A stretch of 16,899 nucleotides of DNA, taken from CAZQLE01 sp964593905. Its GTDB lineage: Bacteria; Chloroflexota; Anaerolineae; Anaerolineales; Anaerolineaceae. The notes under the pieces were generated by a model, which was not told where the DNA came from, ran no database searches, and was given only the letters and a program-made list of their open reading frames with translations. The position numbers and the translations under genes were made by a program. This document shows positions 1 through 6,174 of this stretch, piece after piece (positions within the stretch are counted from its first letter, which is position 1; each line of letters starts with the position of its first letter). The stretch lies in NCBI GenBank assembly GCA_964593905.1, contig CAZQLE010000068.1:1-16899 (forward strand), given 5' to 3'.

Positions 1-1
1 G

Positions 2-778
2 GGGTGGACGTTGGTATCAAAAACGGTCTGGCCTTACGAATTTGCGCAGGTTTTGGATTGGAAGAACCTGCCGAATCCACGGGCGTATTATGGTCGGAGT
101 GATATCGAGAGCGTGATCCCGCTGAATGACCAGTACAACTTCAGACAGTCGAACACAAATAAAATTTTGTACATCCATGCCCACCCACGCACAATGGGGA
201 TCGGGGTTGACAAAAAACAAATCGAGAAAACGGGCATTGACGGCTTCTTCACCTTGCCTGAGGGGGCCGAGGTGAAAAACCTGGAGATGCAAAGCGACCT
301 GGAGAGCAGCCGCAAACATGCCGGCGAGACCAAAGCCGACTTTTTCAGTGATGCGCAGACGGTGGATCTTTCGACTGTAAAAGATAAGGCCGGCGCACTC
401 ACCAACTTTGGGTTAAAGCTGATGTTTGCCGAGGCACTGGCCAAGAACGATAAAAAGCGGATGCTGGCCGGCCGCGGGCTTGTAGAACTGGTGCGACGGG
501 TGGGGGTGATACTGGGGCAGCCGTGGGATCATGCCACCATCATCTGGCCTGATCCGCTGCCAGAGAACCGGGTAGAGCAGGTCAGTAACGCGAAACAAGA
601 AATTGCCATGGAGGTCAGCTCGGTGCAAACCCAATCTGAGCGGCTGGGGTATGACTGGGAGCGAGAGAATAAGCGGATTAAGGCTGAGAAAAAATCGAAA
701 CAGTCGCAGCTCTCCAAAATGATTATGGACGGGCTGAGAGACACCGGGGAAGGTGACGACGAGGATAACGATGAGTGA
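2..778 (+). CDS. Phage portal protein, C-terminal part (SPP1 gp6-like)
   Basis: The portal is the dodecameric ring at one capsid vertex through which DNA is packaged and ejected. The frame is open to the left edge, so the true start lies outside the window; a TTG at 11 is only the first start-like codon inside it. The visible ~255 residues show traits of the SPP1 gp6-type portal C-terminal half: a stretch where ALTNFGLKLMF leads into a helix rich in K and R, then a WPDPLPENRVEQ segment, then an S.QTQSERLGYDWE segment, which match the usual portal pattern of a PLP-n-..E turn followed by an 'S..T.l..lG...e.E..ri' helix. The protein ends in an acidic tail of D and E. Its stop overlaps the start of the next small gene, and the MuF protein follows, which is the canonical portal-MuF order. 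Family call is by pattern, not by search. Confidence 0.8.
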   Translation, partial: GWTLVSKTVWPYEFAQVLDWKNLPNPRAYYGRSDIESVIPLNDQYNFRQSNTNKILYIHAHPRTMGIGVDKKQIEKTGIDGFFTLPEGAEVKNLEMQSDLESSRKHAGETKADFFSDAQTVDLSTVKDKAGALTNFGLKLMFAEALAKNDKKRMLAGRGLVELVRRVGVILGQPWDHATIIWPDPLPENRVEQVSNAKQEIAMEVSSVQTQSERLGYDWERENKRIKAEKKSKQSQLSKMIMDGLRDTGEGDDEDNDE

Positions 779-908
779 CCTCGTTTTAGCCGTGATTGAC
801 TTTTTGACGGGCAGTGGGGTGCGTGTGCGCCTGGCACCGTTTTATGAGGCCGGCGGTAGTGTGCGGGTGTGCCTGGTGTTGGACATCCCCTGGGAGGGTA
901 AACAATGA
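771..908 (+). CDS. 45-residue hypothetical protein between portal and MuF genes
   Basis: A short frame begins at ATG 771 and ends at TGA 906-908. It overlaps the portal end by 8 bases (ATGAGTGA) and the MuF start by 4 (ATGA), the spacing seen for translationally coupled genes. A GAGGAT stretch lies just before the start. The product begins MSDLVLAVIDFLTGSG and has an alternating hydrophobic/charged pattern (VRVRLAPF, SVRVCLVLDIPW) that suggests beta strands; there is no obvious membrane segment or motif. Without this gene there would be a ~126-base gap in an otherwise tightly packed operon, which supports it being real. I do not recognise the family and give no function. Confidence 0.6.
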   Translation: MSDLVLAVIDFLTGSGVRVRLAPFYEAGGSVRVCLVLDIPWEGKQ

Positions 909-2335
909 CCCACCAACCTTCCCAGGCGTATCAGGTGATGTTGGACTTTCAGCGCCGGTTGACCCGGCGCGAAGCCGATGCCAGCCTGGAGATGGCCAAG
1001 CGCTGGAAGGGGATTGAGGACCGGCTGACGGGTTATTTTGATGCCTTACTCAACCAGGTGCAGGTTGAGGGGATCAAAACCAAATCTGAGGTATTCCGGC
1101 TTTACCGATATGAGCAGCTCCTCAAGACCGCGCAGGATGAGATTCGGCAGTTTGAGCGGGATGCCGGCCAGGTCATTCGCACCGAGCAGCACAGCGCCAT
1201 TGATATGGGGTTGGAGGCTGCGGTCAAATCGATTTATGGTGATCAGTACCTGGCACCATCGGTTAACCGTGGGGCGCTGGCCAGCATGGTGGGTTTGTGT
1301 GCGGATGGCCAGCCGCTTTTTTCGCTGCTGGCCGGTCGGGCTCTATCAGATGTATCCATCCAGGGGTTAACCGATAAGTTGATTGAGGGATTGGCGCTGG
1401 GGTATAACCCGCGTAAGACGGCCAGGATGATGGCTGACGGTCTGGCTGCCGGACTTGAAAAAGCGTTGACCATTGCCCGCACCGAGCAGATCCGCGCCTA
1501 TCGAGAGGGCACACGTACCCAGTATGAAGCGATGGGGATTAAGCGCTACCGGCGCCACTGCGCCAAGACCGACCGCACCTGCCTGGCCTGCCTGGCGCTG
1601 GATGGAAAGATCTACGCGGTCAACCGTGTGATGGACAGCCACCCGAATTGTCGGTGCTTCATGGTGGCTGTGGTGCAGGGCATGGAGGAGGACCGCGCCA
1701 GCGCGCAGGAGTGGTTTGGCGGACTGGACGAAGCCCGGCAGCGGGAGATTTTGGGTAAGGGTAGATTTGAGCTGTATCAGCAGGGTGTGCCACTGGAAAA
1801 AATGGTGCGGGTGAGACATGACCCGGTATGGGGGCCGACGGTTGGGGTGGAGGGGGTAAAGGAAATTAAAAAGAACGCACAATTTAAAGAAACGAAAATC
1901 GATTTCAGGAGTGATGTTTCGCAATACATTGCCAGACTTGGTGATATCAGAAAATTTTATAGCCCCGATGATCCTGGAATTCGCTATTTGACGCCCAAGC
2001 CAGTTTACTACAACTTTTACTCAGCTTCTCACCTAATGGATGAGGAGCACATTTATCGTATGAAATGGCTTGAAGACAACATGGATGAATTAATTAAAGC
2101 TGTTGAAAATCCAAACTATATTGAATTTTTTTTGCGAAAGCTTAACAACGGACACTTTTCTTCGACACAAATTGTGGAGTTGGGAAATAAAAAGTATATG
2201 ACAGTCGCAATTAGTTTGAGTCTTGATAATGAAGGGGAGGGATATCACCAAATCACCACTATACATCCATCAAAGTGGCGTGATCTATTTTTTAAGGATG
2301 GTACATTAAAACCAAAATATAAAGCGGTTGAATAA
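905..2335 (+). CDS. MuF-like head morphogenesis protein with C-terminal toxin-like (BECR nuclease-like) domain
   Basis: Residues 1-~300 are a phage Mu gpF/SPP1 gp7-type minor head protein, carried inside the capsid and often ejected with the DNA. The diagnostic part is residues ~190-255: ARTEQIRAYREGTR, then a cysteine cluster (C219, C226, C229) and DSHPNCRCFMV, the usual metal-site-like signature of the MuF domain. From about residue 318 the protein changes character: the coding DNA falls to about 30% GC in sampled lines (18 of 60 at 2101-2160 against 37 of 60 at 1501-1560) and the peptide becomes rich in Y, F, N and K. This ~158-residue tail has a helix-rich part with SASHLMDEEHIYRMKWL, then a strand-rich part with YMTVAISLSL and HQITTIHPSKW. 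That order (H-containing helices, then strands ending in a T-containing strand) resembles the Barnase/EndoU/ColicinE5/RelE-like toxin domains known to be fused to MuF proteins. The MuF call is firm; the toxin call is inference. Confidence 0.85.
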   Translation: MTHQPSQAYQVMLDFQRRLTRREADASLEMAKRWKGIEDRLTGYFDALLNQVQVEGIKTKSEVFRLYRYEQLLKTAQDEIRQFERDAGQVIRTEQHSAIDMGLEAAVKSIYGDQYLAPSVNRGALASMVGLCADGQPLFSLLAGRALSDVSIQGLTDKLIEGLALGYNPRKTARMMADGLAAGLEKALTIARTEQIRAYREGTRTQYEAMGIKRYRRHCAKTDRTCLACLALDGKIYAVNRVMDSHPNCRCFMVAVVQGMEEDRASAQEWFGGLDEARQREILGKGRFELYQQGVPLEKMVRVRHDPVWGPTVGVEGVKEIKKNAQFKETKIDFRSDVSQYIARLGDIRKFYSPDDPGIRYLTPKPVYYNFYSASHLMDEEHIYRMKWLEDNMDELIKAVENPNYIEFFLRKLNNGHFSSTQIVELGNKKYMTVAISLSLDNEGEGYHQITTIHPSKWRDLFFKDGTLKPKYKAVE

Positions 2336-2338
2336 AAA

Positions 2339-2363
2339 AAGACCGTTTCCGGTCTTCTTTTGT
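2339..2363 (+). terminator. Rho-independent terminator after the MuF/toxin gene
   Basis: AAGACCG-TTTC-CGGTCTT forms a 7-bp perfect stem with a 4-base loop, starting 4 bases after the TAA of the MuF gene and followed by CTTTTG. The A-run before the stem pairs further with the T-run, so it could act in either direction. Confidence 0.7.
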
Positions 2364-2466
2364 CCCGTCCACCGTGCGCCGCGTCGGCATCGCTCTAGGC
2401 TGTGAGGGGCGTCTTCTCACCTCAGGACACATCCATTATAGCGACAAATGACGGAAAATTCAAGAC

Positions 2467-2482
2467 CGTTTTTGCGGAAACG
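2467..2482. repeat. Variant copy of a 16-bp hairpin-forming dyad
   Basis: CGTTTTTGCGGAAACG differs at two positions from the two exact copies (CGTTTCTACGGAAACG) at 5959 and 9748. The changes keep a foldable stem (T-G instead of C-G closing pair) and keep a UNCG-type loop (TGCG for TACG). Here the flanks extend the dyad (ACCGTTT...AAACGGT, 2465-2484). It lies just upstream of the promoter-like site at 2494. Confidence 0.5.
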
Positions 2483-2493
2483 GTTAGAACCCC

Positions 2494-2522
2494 TTGCACT
2501 ATAAGAATAAACGTTCTATACT
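2494..2522 (+). promoter_or_regulatory. Candidate sigma70-type promoter upstream of the scaffold/capsid unit
   Basis: TTGCAC (2494-2499) and TATACT (2517-2522) are separated by exactly 17 bases. The -10 matches the TATAAT consensus at 5 of 6 positions, the -35 at 3 of 6. The region between and after is AT-rich against GC-rich neighbours. Transcription would begin near 2529, only ~20 bases before a strong hairpin. Predicted from sequence only. Confidence 0.5.
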
Positions 2523-2548
2523 TTGAATTGAGCCCACGAGGCATTGAT

Positions 2549-2591
2549 CCCGGGGCAGACCACATTTGTGGCCTGCTCCGGGTTTTTGTTT
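2549..2591 (+). terminator. Strong terminator-like hairpin in the scaffold gene leader
   Basis: CCCGGGGCAG-A-CCAC pairs with GTGG-C-CTGCTCCGGG around an ATTT loop; the stem has 13 canonical pairs, one G-T pair and one A/C mismatch. TTTTTGTTT follows at once. It is a textbook intrinsic terminator shape. It lies between the candidate promoter at 2494 and the scaffold start at 2647, and I see no second promoter between 2592 and 2633. It could therefore be an attenuator, the end of a short RNA of about 60 bases, or simply a terminator for upstream transcripts. Confidence 0.7.
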
Positions 2592-2632
2592 AATCCAGGA
2601 TTCGACGTTACCGGACGGCAAAACCGGGCAGC

Positions 2633-2639
2633 AAAGGAG
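2633..2639 (+). promoter_or_regulatory. Ribosome binding site that fixes the scaffold start
   Basis: AAAGGAG lies 7 bases before ATG 2647. The frame is open further upstream to 2566, but that extension runs back into the terminator hairpin, so 2647 is the start. Confidence 0.8.
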
Positions 2640-2646
2640 AGCTGAA

Positions 2647-3261
2647 ATGTTGTGGACCTTGAAACGTGATCTGATCGATTATGCCCCTGACAGCGGCGCC
2701 GGCGGTGGAGAAACCACCCCGCCTGCCACCACGGAAACGCCACCGGGTAATGGCGGGTCAGAAAAGACTTTCACCCAGGCAGAAGTAGACCAGATCATCA
2801 AAGACCGGTTAGCTCGTGAGAAGAAATCCGCCGAAGCGTTGGCCGAAGCCGCGCGCAAAGCCGCCGAAGCCGATGCTGCCGCAAAAAACGGTGAGTGGCA
2901 GAAGCTGGCTGAGACCCGCGAGGCCGAGCTCAAGAAAGCGAGCGCGGATTTACAAGCCGAGCGCATCCGGGCTACTGCGGCCCGTCTGGGCATGTCTGAC
3001 CCTGAATATGCCGTATACCTGGTGACCAAGGCCGGAGATGGAGCGGATGCAGAAGCCGTGCTTAAGGAACACTTGAGCCATAACCCGCCGGCGCAGACGA
3101 CCACCACCCAGACCCAAGCGCCGACCGGCAGCGGGGATCCTACCAACCCAGGCACTACGCCCACTGCTTTTACTCGGGCTCAGCTCCGCGATGCAAAATT
3201 TTTTCAGGCCAACCGCGAGGCCATTCTGAAAGCTGCCGCGGAGGGGCGTATTAAAGATTAA
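2647..3261 (+). CDS. Capsid scaffolding protein (DUF4355-like)
   Basis: Scaffold proteins guide capsid protein assembly and leave or are cleaved before DNA packaging. This 204-residue product sits directly before the major capsid gene, the usual place. It has a low-complexity Gly/Thr/Pro N-terminus, then EKTFTQAEVDQIIKDRL, the motif typical of many phage scaffolds, and a long Ala/Glu/Lys/Arg-rich helix of roughly 70 residues (about residues 45-120) likely to form a coiled coil, with LAEAARKAAEADAAAKN and EWQKLAETREAELKKA segments. A Pro/Thr/Gln linker follows, and a C-terminal segment (QLRDAKFFQANREAILKAA) that would be the capsid-binding end. The start at 2647 is chosen from the AAAGGAG site. 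No protease gene is seen nearby. Confidence 0.82.
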   Translation: MLWTLKRDLIDYAPDSGAGGGETTPPATTETPPGNGGSEKTFTQAEVDQIIKDRLAREKKSAEALAEAARKAAEADAAAKNGEWQKLAETREAELKKASADLQAERIRATAARLGMSDPEYAVYLVTKAGDGADAEAVLKEHLSHNPPAQTTTTQTQAPTGSGDPTNPGTTPTAFTRAQLRDAKFFQANREAILKAAAEGRIKD

Positions 3262-3280
3262 CCCATCCCAACCCCTCCCG

Positions 3281-3300
3281 GCCTCCCCTGAAAGGGAGGT
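3281..3300. other. Short palindrome in the scaffold-capsid spacer
   Basis: GCCTCCC-CTGAAA-GGGAGGT is a 6-bp G/C-rich stem with a 6-base loop and an extra G-T pair, in the 77-base gap before the capsid gene. There is no T-run after it on the plus strand, so it is a poor terminator. The pyrimidine-rich run before it (AACCCCTCCCGGCCTCCCC) looks like a widespread kind of bacterial intergenic palindrome, but I cannot confirm a family. It could stabilise the capsid mRNA. Confidence 0.4.
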
Positions 3301-3338
3301 GGAAGACAGGGAGATGGAAATAAAAGGAGAATTTTGTC

Positions 3339-4496
3339 ATGCCAAATGTAACTGTTACTTCCGCTGCGAACTTCATCCCTGAAATCTGGGCAAACCGGGC
3401 GCTTGAAATTCTACGCGCCAATATGGTGATGTCGAAGCTCGTTTTGCGTGACTCGGATGTAGCCAATTTCCAGGTCGGCGATACCCTGAATATCCCGATT
3501 CCTGGCACCTTTGTGGCCAACAACAAAACTGCCGGCGGGGCCGTGAGCTTGCAGCAGCCGACCGATGGCACCGTGCAGGTCGTGCTGGATAAGCACAAAG
3601 AAGCCTCGTTTTTGATCGAGGATGTGGTCCGTGCCCAGAATAACATCAAAGTGATGGACGAGTATTTGAATGGGGCGGTAATTGCCATTGCTGAGGTGGT
3701 CGAAACCGATCTGTTTGGCCTGACCCTGGGGGCCGGCAGCAATATCGGCACCCTGGGCACGCCAGTGGTTGGGGCTGGCATTCGGGCAGCGCGGAATGCG
3801 CTGAACAAAGCCAAAGCCCCGATGGCTAACCGGTTTATGGTCCTCAGCCCGGACGACGAAACCGCCACCCTGGGAGATGCCAACCTGGCTACCTTCTTTG
3901 CCAACGCGCGACCGGATGCGATTGCACGCGGCGCGATTGGCGTTTTGTATGGGTTTGAGACCTATATGTCTCAATACACCCCGTTGGGCGCTCGTTTGGC
4001 GTTGGGTGGAGCGACCGGTGGCACGTTTACGCTGACCTACAAAGGCCAGACGACCAGCGCGCAGGCCTATAACGTGTCTGCTGCCACGCTGAAAACCCAG
4101 CTCGAAGGTCTGTCAACCATCGGCGCCGGCAATGTAGATGTATTGGCCGTTGCAGGCGGCTTTGAAATCTGGATGAAAGGCGCCCTGGCTGGCAACCACG
4201 ACCAGATTACCGGATCTGTGGCGAGCTTGACCGGAGCGACCAGCCCGGCCGTCGCTGATGTGAACTGGAACCCGGCCTTCAATCAGGGTGCGTACCTGTT
4301 GGCCATGCGGGCATTGCCCGAGCCTGAACCCGGCACCGGCGCCAAGGGCGTGACGATGATGGATCCTGATAGTGGGTTGGTTGTGCGTGTCTTGTATGCC
4401 TACAACCCAACCTATCTGGGCCACCAGGTGACCGTGGATGTGCTGTACGGTGTGAAGACCATCCGCGCGGCCAAGGCTGTCAACGTCAAGTCGTAA
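3339..4496 (+). CDS. Major capsid protein (P22 coat-like family) with inserted decoration-type domain
   Basis: This 385-residue protein forms the icosahedral shell. Start ATG 3339 has AAAAGGAGA 8 bases upstream. The N-terminus (SAANFIPEIWANRALEIL) and the sequence VGDTLNIPIPGTF, then a segment around residues 86-98 with HKEASFLIEDV, match the P22 gp5-type/'P22 coat' family found in many siphophages. The C-terminal third (residues ~310-385) returns to the coat pattern: SGLVVRVLYAYNPTYLG followed by VTVDVLYGVKTIRAAKAV. Between them, residues ~224-300 form a separate unit: GGTFTLTYKGQTTSAQAYN, ALSxIGAGNVDV-like continuation and a TGALAG/LTG end. This pattern recurs in many unrelated phage and surface proteins as a stand-alone beta domain, so it is probably a surface-exposed insertion. 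A stable hairpin follows the gene. Confidence 0.88.
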   Translation: MPNVTVTSAANFIPEIWANRALEILRANMVMSKLVLRDSDVANFQVGDTLNIPIPGTFVANNKTAGGAVSLQQPTDGTVQVVLDKHKEASFLIEDVVRAQNNIKVMDEYLNGAVIAIAEVVETDLFGLTLGAGSNIGTLGTPVVGAGIRAARNALNKAKAPMANRFMVLSPDDETATLGDANLATFFANARPDAIARGAIGVLYGFETYMSQYTPLGARLALGGATGGTFTLTYKGQTTSAQAYNVSAATLKTQLEGLSTIGAGNVDVLAVAGGFEIWMKGALAGNHDQITGSVASLTGATSPAVADVNWNPAFNQGAYLLAMRALPEPEPGTGAKGVTMMDPDSGLVVRVLYAYNPTYLGHQVTVDVLYGVKTIRAAKAVNVKS

Positions 4497-4515
4497 GTTG
4501 TTTTGTTCTCAGGCC

Positions 4516-4546
4516 AACGGGGCGGCGGTGATCTGCCGCCCCGTTT
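4516..4546 (+). terminator. Hairpin after the major capsid gene
   Basis: AACGGGGCGGC and GCCGCCCCGTT are perfect 11-bp arms around an 8-base loop, followed by TTGG, 20 bases after the capsid stop. The T-run is short (4 T including the paired bases), so termination may be partial. Such hairpins after capsid genes commonly raise capsid mRNA relative to downstream genes, by partial termination or by blocking exonuclease. Confidence 0.65.
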
Positions 4547-4562
4547 TGGAACGAGGAGGACT

Positions 4563-4922
4563 ATGGCCCTCAATGCAAGTCAGTTAGTCCAGCTTCGCCG
4601 GATGATCGCCGACCCTGCCCCAGGTGATTTTTTAGACAGCGAGTTGAATACCATCGCAGAGCGATATCCACTTGACGGATCCTATGACCTCAATGCCATT
4701 GCGGCCGAGGTCTGGAGCTTTAAAGCGGCTGCTGCCGCCGGCGAGGAAGAGCGCTTTACCAGCGATGGCAAAACGTTTGATTATGGGGCGATCCAGGATA
4801 AGGCGATTAAGATGCAAAAGCACTATGCCAGCCTGTCCAGTTCGGCCTACAGCCCCTACGGTGCGGGGGTGATGACCCGCGAGGACATCAGCGATGAAGC
4901 CAAATTTAACGCGCTTACGTAA
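4563..4922 (+). CDS. Head-tail connector protein 1 (adaptor)
   Basis: A 119-residue protein right after the capsid gene. A longer frame is open to 4503, but it starts inside the hairpin at 4516-4546; the GAGGAGGA site at 4553-4560 directly before ATG 4563 sets the start. The N-terminus LNASQLVQLRRMIADP, the 'Y-l-D-..-l' turn and the AAEVWSFKAAAAAGEEERFTSDGKTFDYG stretch resemble the small helical proteins that bind the portal ring (HCP1/gp15-like): a helix bundle whose second half reads 'a..iW..kAa....~~s.g.~~.'. The role is to link portal and stopper. Family is inferred from pattern and from position. Confidence 0.65.
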   Translation: MALNASQLVQLRRMIADPAPGDFLDSELNTIAERYPLDGSYDLNAIAAEVWSFKAAAAAGEEERFTSDGKTFDYGAIQDKAIKMQKHYASLSSSAYSPYGAGVMTREDISDEAKFNALT

Positions 4923-4938
4923 GAGCCAGGAAAGCATC

Positions 4939-5250
4939 ATGGACCTGAGCGCCGAGATCATCCAGGTTGCGGTTACGCAGCGGAACGAGGGCGGCCTGGC
5001 TGAAACACGCACCTCACGCGGTGTGTACCCGGCCACCCTGGGTGGGCCATCGGGTGAGACTGAGCGCGAGATCGCCAAGCGGGTAACCGCGGCCGCAAGC
5101 TGGTGGTTGACCCTCCCCCATGGGACGCCGGTCGAACATCTGGACCAGGCGATTATCTCGGGTCAGACTTACCAGGTGATTTATGTTCCACCGGCGGGGG
5201 CTTCGTTTGTCACAGCCTTGCGGGTGCTGGTCGCTGAGGTGGGTCTATGA
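4939..5250 (+). CDS. Head-tail connector 2 / head-closure (stopper) protein
   Basis: A 103-residue protein with start ATG 4939 after a weak CAGGAAAG site; a frame opening at 4894 is inside the previous gene and is rejected. The product has an EIIQVAVTQRNEGGLAETR start, then a WWLTLPHGTPVEHLDQAII segment and QTYQVIYVPPAG, giving a beta-rich protein of the size of SPP1 gp16/HK97 gp7-type stoppers, in which a loop plugs the channel. The stretch 'G..i...d.~v..G..Y~V' is common to these head-completion proteins. It ends in TGA overlapping the next ATG (ATGA). The assignment rests mainly on order between the adaptor and the gp10-like gene. Confidence 0.6.
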   Translation: MDLSAEIIQVAVTQRNEGGLAETRTSRGVYPATLGGPSGETEREIAKRVTAAASWWLTLPHGTPVEHLDQAIISGQTYQVIYVPPAGASFVTALRVLVAEVGL

Positions 5251-5768
5251 GTGATGCCAGCTACAACAATTTGCCAGCGATCATCATCGCCCTCGCCCGA
5301 GAGCTGGATCAGGCTGCTGACGATTCGGCGGCCATTGTCGAGCGTGAAATTAAACGCTCGATGAGCGATGAAAAGCACGGGCTGGTTTACCGCGGGGTAG
5401 CCATCACCAAACAATACAAAATCGGCGGACGCGCTTATAAAAAATGGAGGGGCAGCGGGGCAAAAGCCACCTTCTCCGGCGGCCGGGCAACCATTGTTAC
5501 AGGCTATAAGGCTCACCGGGCCAGCGCACCCGGTGAGGCCCCGGCCATCGATACCGGTGCGCTGGTCAACGATTTTACGATCAGTGTGCACAAGCCCTTT
5601 GTACGAAAGATCAGCACCTCTCAGGAACAGGCCGGCGCGCTGGAGTTTGGCCGGTTGGATGGGCGGATGAAGGCCCGGCCATTTATGCGCCCAGCGGCCG
5701 CGAAGAAACAGGCCGCTGTAAAAAAGCGCTTTCGCGATGCACTGGGAAAAGCGCAGGAGGCAAGATAA
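5247..5768 (+). CDS. HK97 gp10-like tail/neck protein
   Basis: A 173-residue protein of the HK97-gp10 type, small basic proteins needed for head-tail joining or tail completion. Its most telling part is RASAPGEAPAIDTGALVNDF, the family's APGEaPa.dTGaL signature, followed by a strand-rich stretch and LEFGRLDGRMKARPFMRPA, matching the 'lEfGt...ARPFmrPA' end. An N-terminal helix region (ALARELDQAADDSAAIVERE) precedes. It lies between stopper and tail terminator as in most siphophages. ATGA overlap with the upstream stop. A GGAGG site inside its 3' end serves the next gene. Confidence 0.8.
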   Translation: MSDASYNNLPAIIIALARELDQAADDSAAIVEREIKRSMSDEKHGLVYRGVAITKQYKIGGRAYKKWRGSGAKATFSGGRATIVTGYKAHRASAPGEAPAIDTGALVNDFTISVHKPFVRKISTSQEQAGALEFGRLDGRMKARPFMRPAAAKKQAAVKKRFRDALGKAQEAR

Positions 5769-6172
5769 TGTCTGAGTTGGACAGCGGTTTTGCATTTTTG
5801 CGCCAAAAGCTGACGGCAGACCCCACCCTGGCTGCGCGGGTAGGTGCGCGGGTGTATGAAGACCAGGCGCCAGATGGTACAGCTCCGATTTACCCGATGA
5901 TCATCATCGAGATGGGCGAGCCCGAGGACCTGACCGGGGTCAATGATCAGCGGTGCAGCGTTTCTACGGAAACGCTCGTGTTTGTTGTCGGTCTGGGTGC
6001 CGACACCGGGCTGGCTGCGCTGGCCGACCGGATTGACACCCTGCTGCATGGATCCAGCGGGGATAAGGTTATTCACTGTTCACGTACCCGACCGTTTCGA
6101 CGGTCTGGATATGTGGATAAGGTTTTATATCGTAATCTAGGTGGACACTACCACCTGGAGATAGGAGCGTAA
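5768..6172 (+). CDS. Tail terminator / tail completion protein (gp17-like)
   Basis: A 134-residue protein that would cap the tail tube where it meets the head. Start and upstream stop overlap (TAATG), with GGAGG seven bases before the ATG. The sequence has an N-terminal helix (LRQKLTADPTLAARVGARVYEDQ), a strand YPMIIIEMGE, a pattern ETLVFVVGLG... then a helix (ALADRIDTLLHG), and a final strand pair. 'aRVy.~~aP~~..~PyivI' is the common start of DUF3168/gp17-type terminators. The context before the tail-tube gene agrees. One of the 16-bp dyads (5959-5974) lies within this gene in a coding frame different from the copy in the tape measure gene. Confidence 0.68.
   Translation: MSELDSGFAFLRQKLTADPTLAARVGARVYEDQAPDGTAPIYPMIIIEMGEPEDLTGVNDQRCSVSTETLVFVVGLGADTGLAALADRIDTLLHGSSGDKVIHCSRTRPFRRSGYVDKVLYRNLGGHYHLEIGA
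5959..5974. repeat. 16-bp hairpin-forming dyad, copy 1
   Basis: CGTTTCTACGGAAACG, identical to 9748-9763. With one flanking pair on each side (5958-5975) it forms a 7-bp stem with a TACG loop, i.e. a UNCG-type tetraloop. It sits inside a coding gene and is read in a different frame from the second copy, so protein similarity does not explain the identity. Confidence 0.55.
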
Positions 6173-6174
6173 AA

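Larger units (their letters stand above)
2336..2646 (+). other. 311-base gene-free regulatory gap between the MuF and scaffold genes
   Basis: No credible gene is seen here. In order it holds a terminator hairpin right after the MuF stop, a ~100-base stretch with no recognised signal, a dyad at 2465-2484, a sigma70-like promoter at 2494-2522, a second strong terminator-like hairpin at 2549-2591, and the scaffold ribosome binding site. A 63-codon frame at 2402-2593 runs across the promoter and into the hairpin and has no convincing ribosome binding site, so I read it as chance. This is the largest non-coding gap in the plus-strand cluster and appears to split the portal/MuF unit from the scaffold/capsid/tail unit. 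Confidence 0.7.

Noticed and set aside
1367..1924. Minus-strand frame of 185 codons across the MuF gene
   Set aside because: It lies opposite a well-supported coding gene, has no ribosome site, and GC-rich codon bias of the plus-strand gene explains the open frame.
2402..2593. Plus-strand frame of 63 codons in the regulatory gap
   Set aside because: Has no convincing ribosome site and runs through the promoter-like site and terminator hairpin; peptide has no coherent pattern.
2679..3164. Minus-strand frame of 161 codons opposite the scaffold gene
   Set aside because: Ala/Ser-rich repetitive peptide is the usual shadow of an Ala/Glu-rich gene.
3251..3904. Minus-strand frame of 217 codons opposite the capsid gene
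   Set aside because: Shadow of the capsid gene; the capsid reading is supported by family motifs and a strong ribosome site.
6090..6105. Perfect dyad GACCGT-TTCG-ACGGTC within the tail terminator gene
   Set aside because: Interesting tetraloop shape, but a single short dyad within coding sequence is expected by chance and it does not match the 16-bp repeat.
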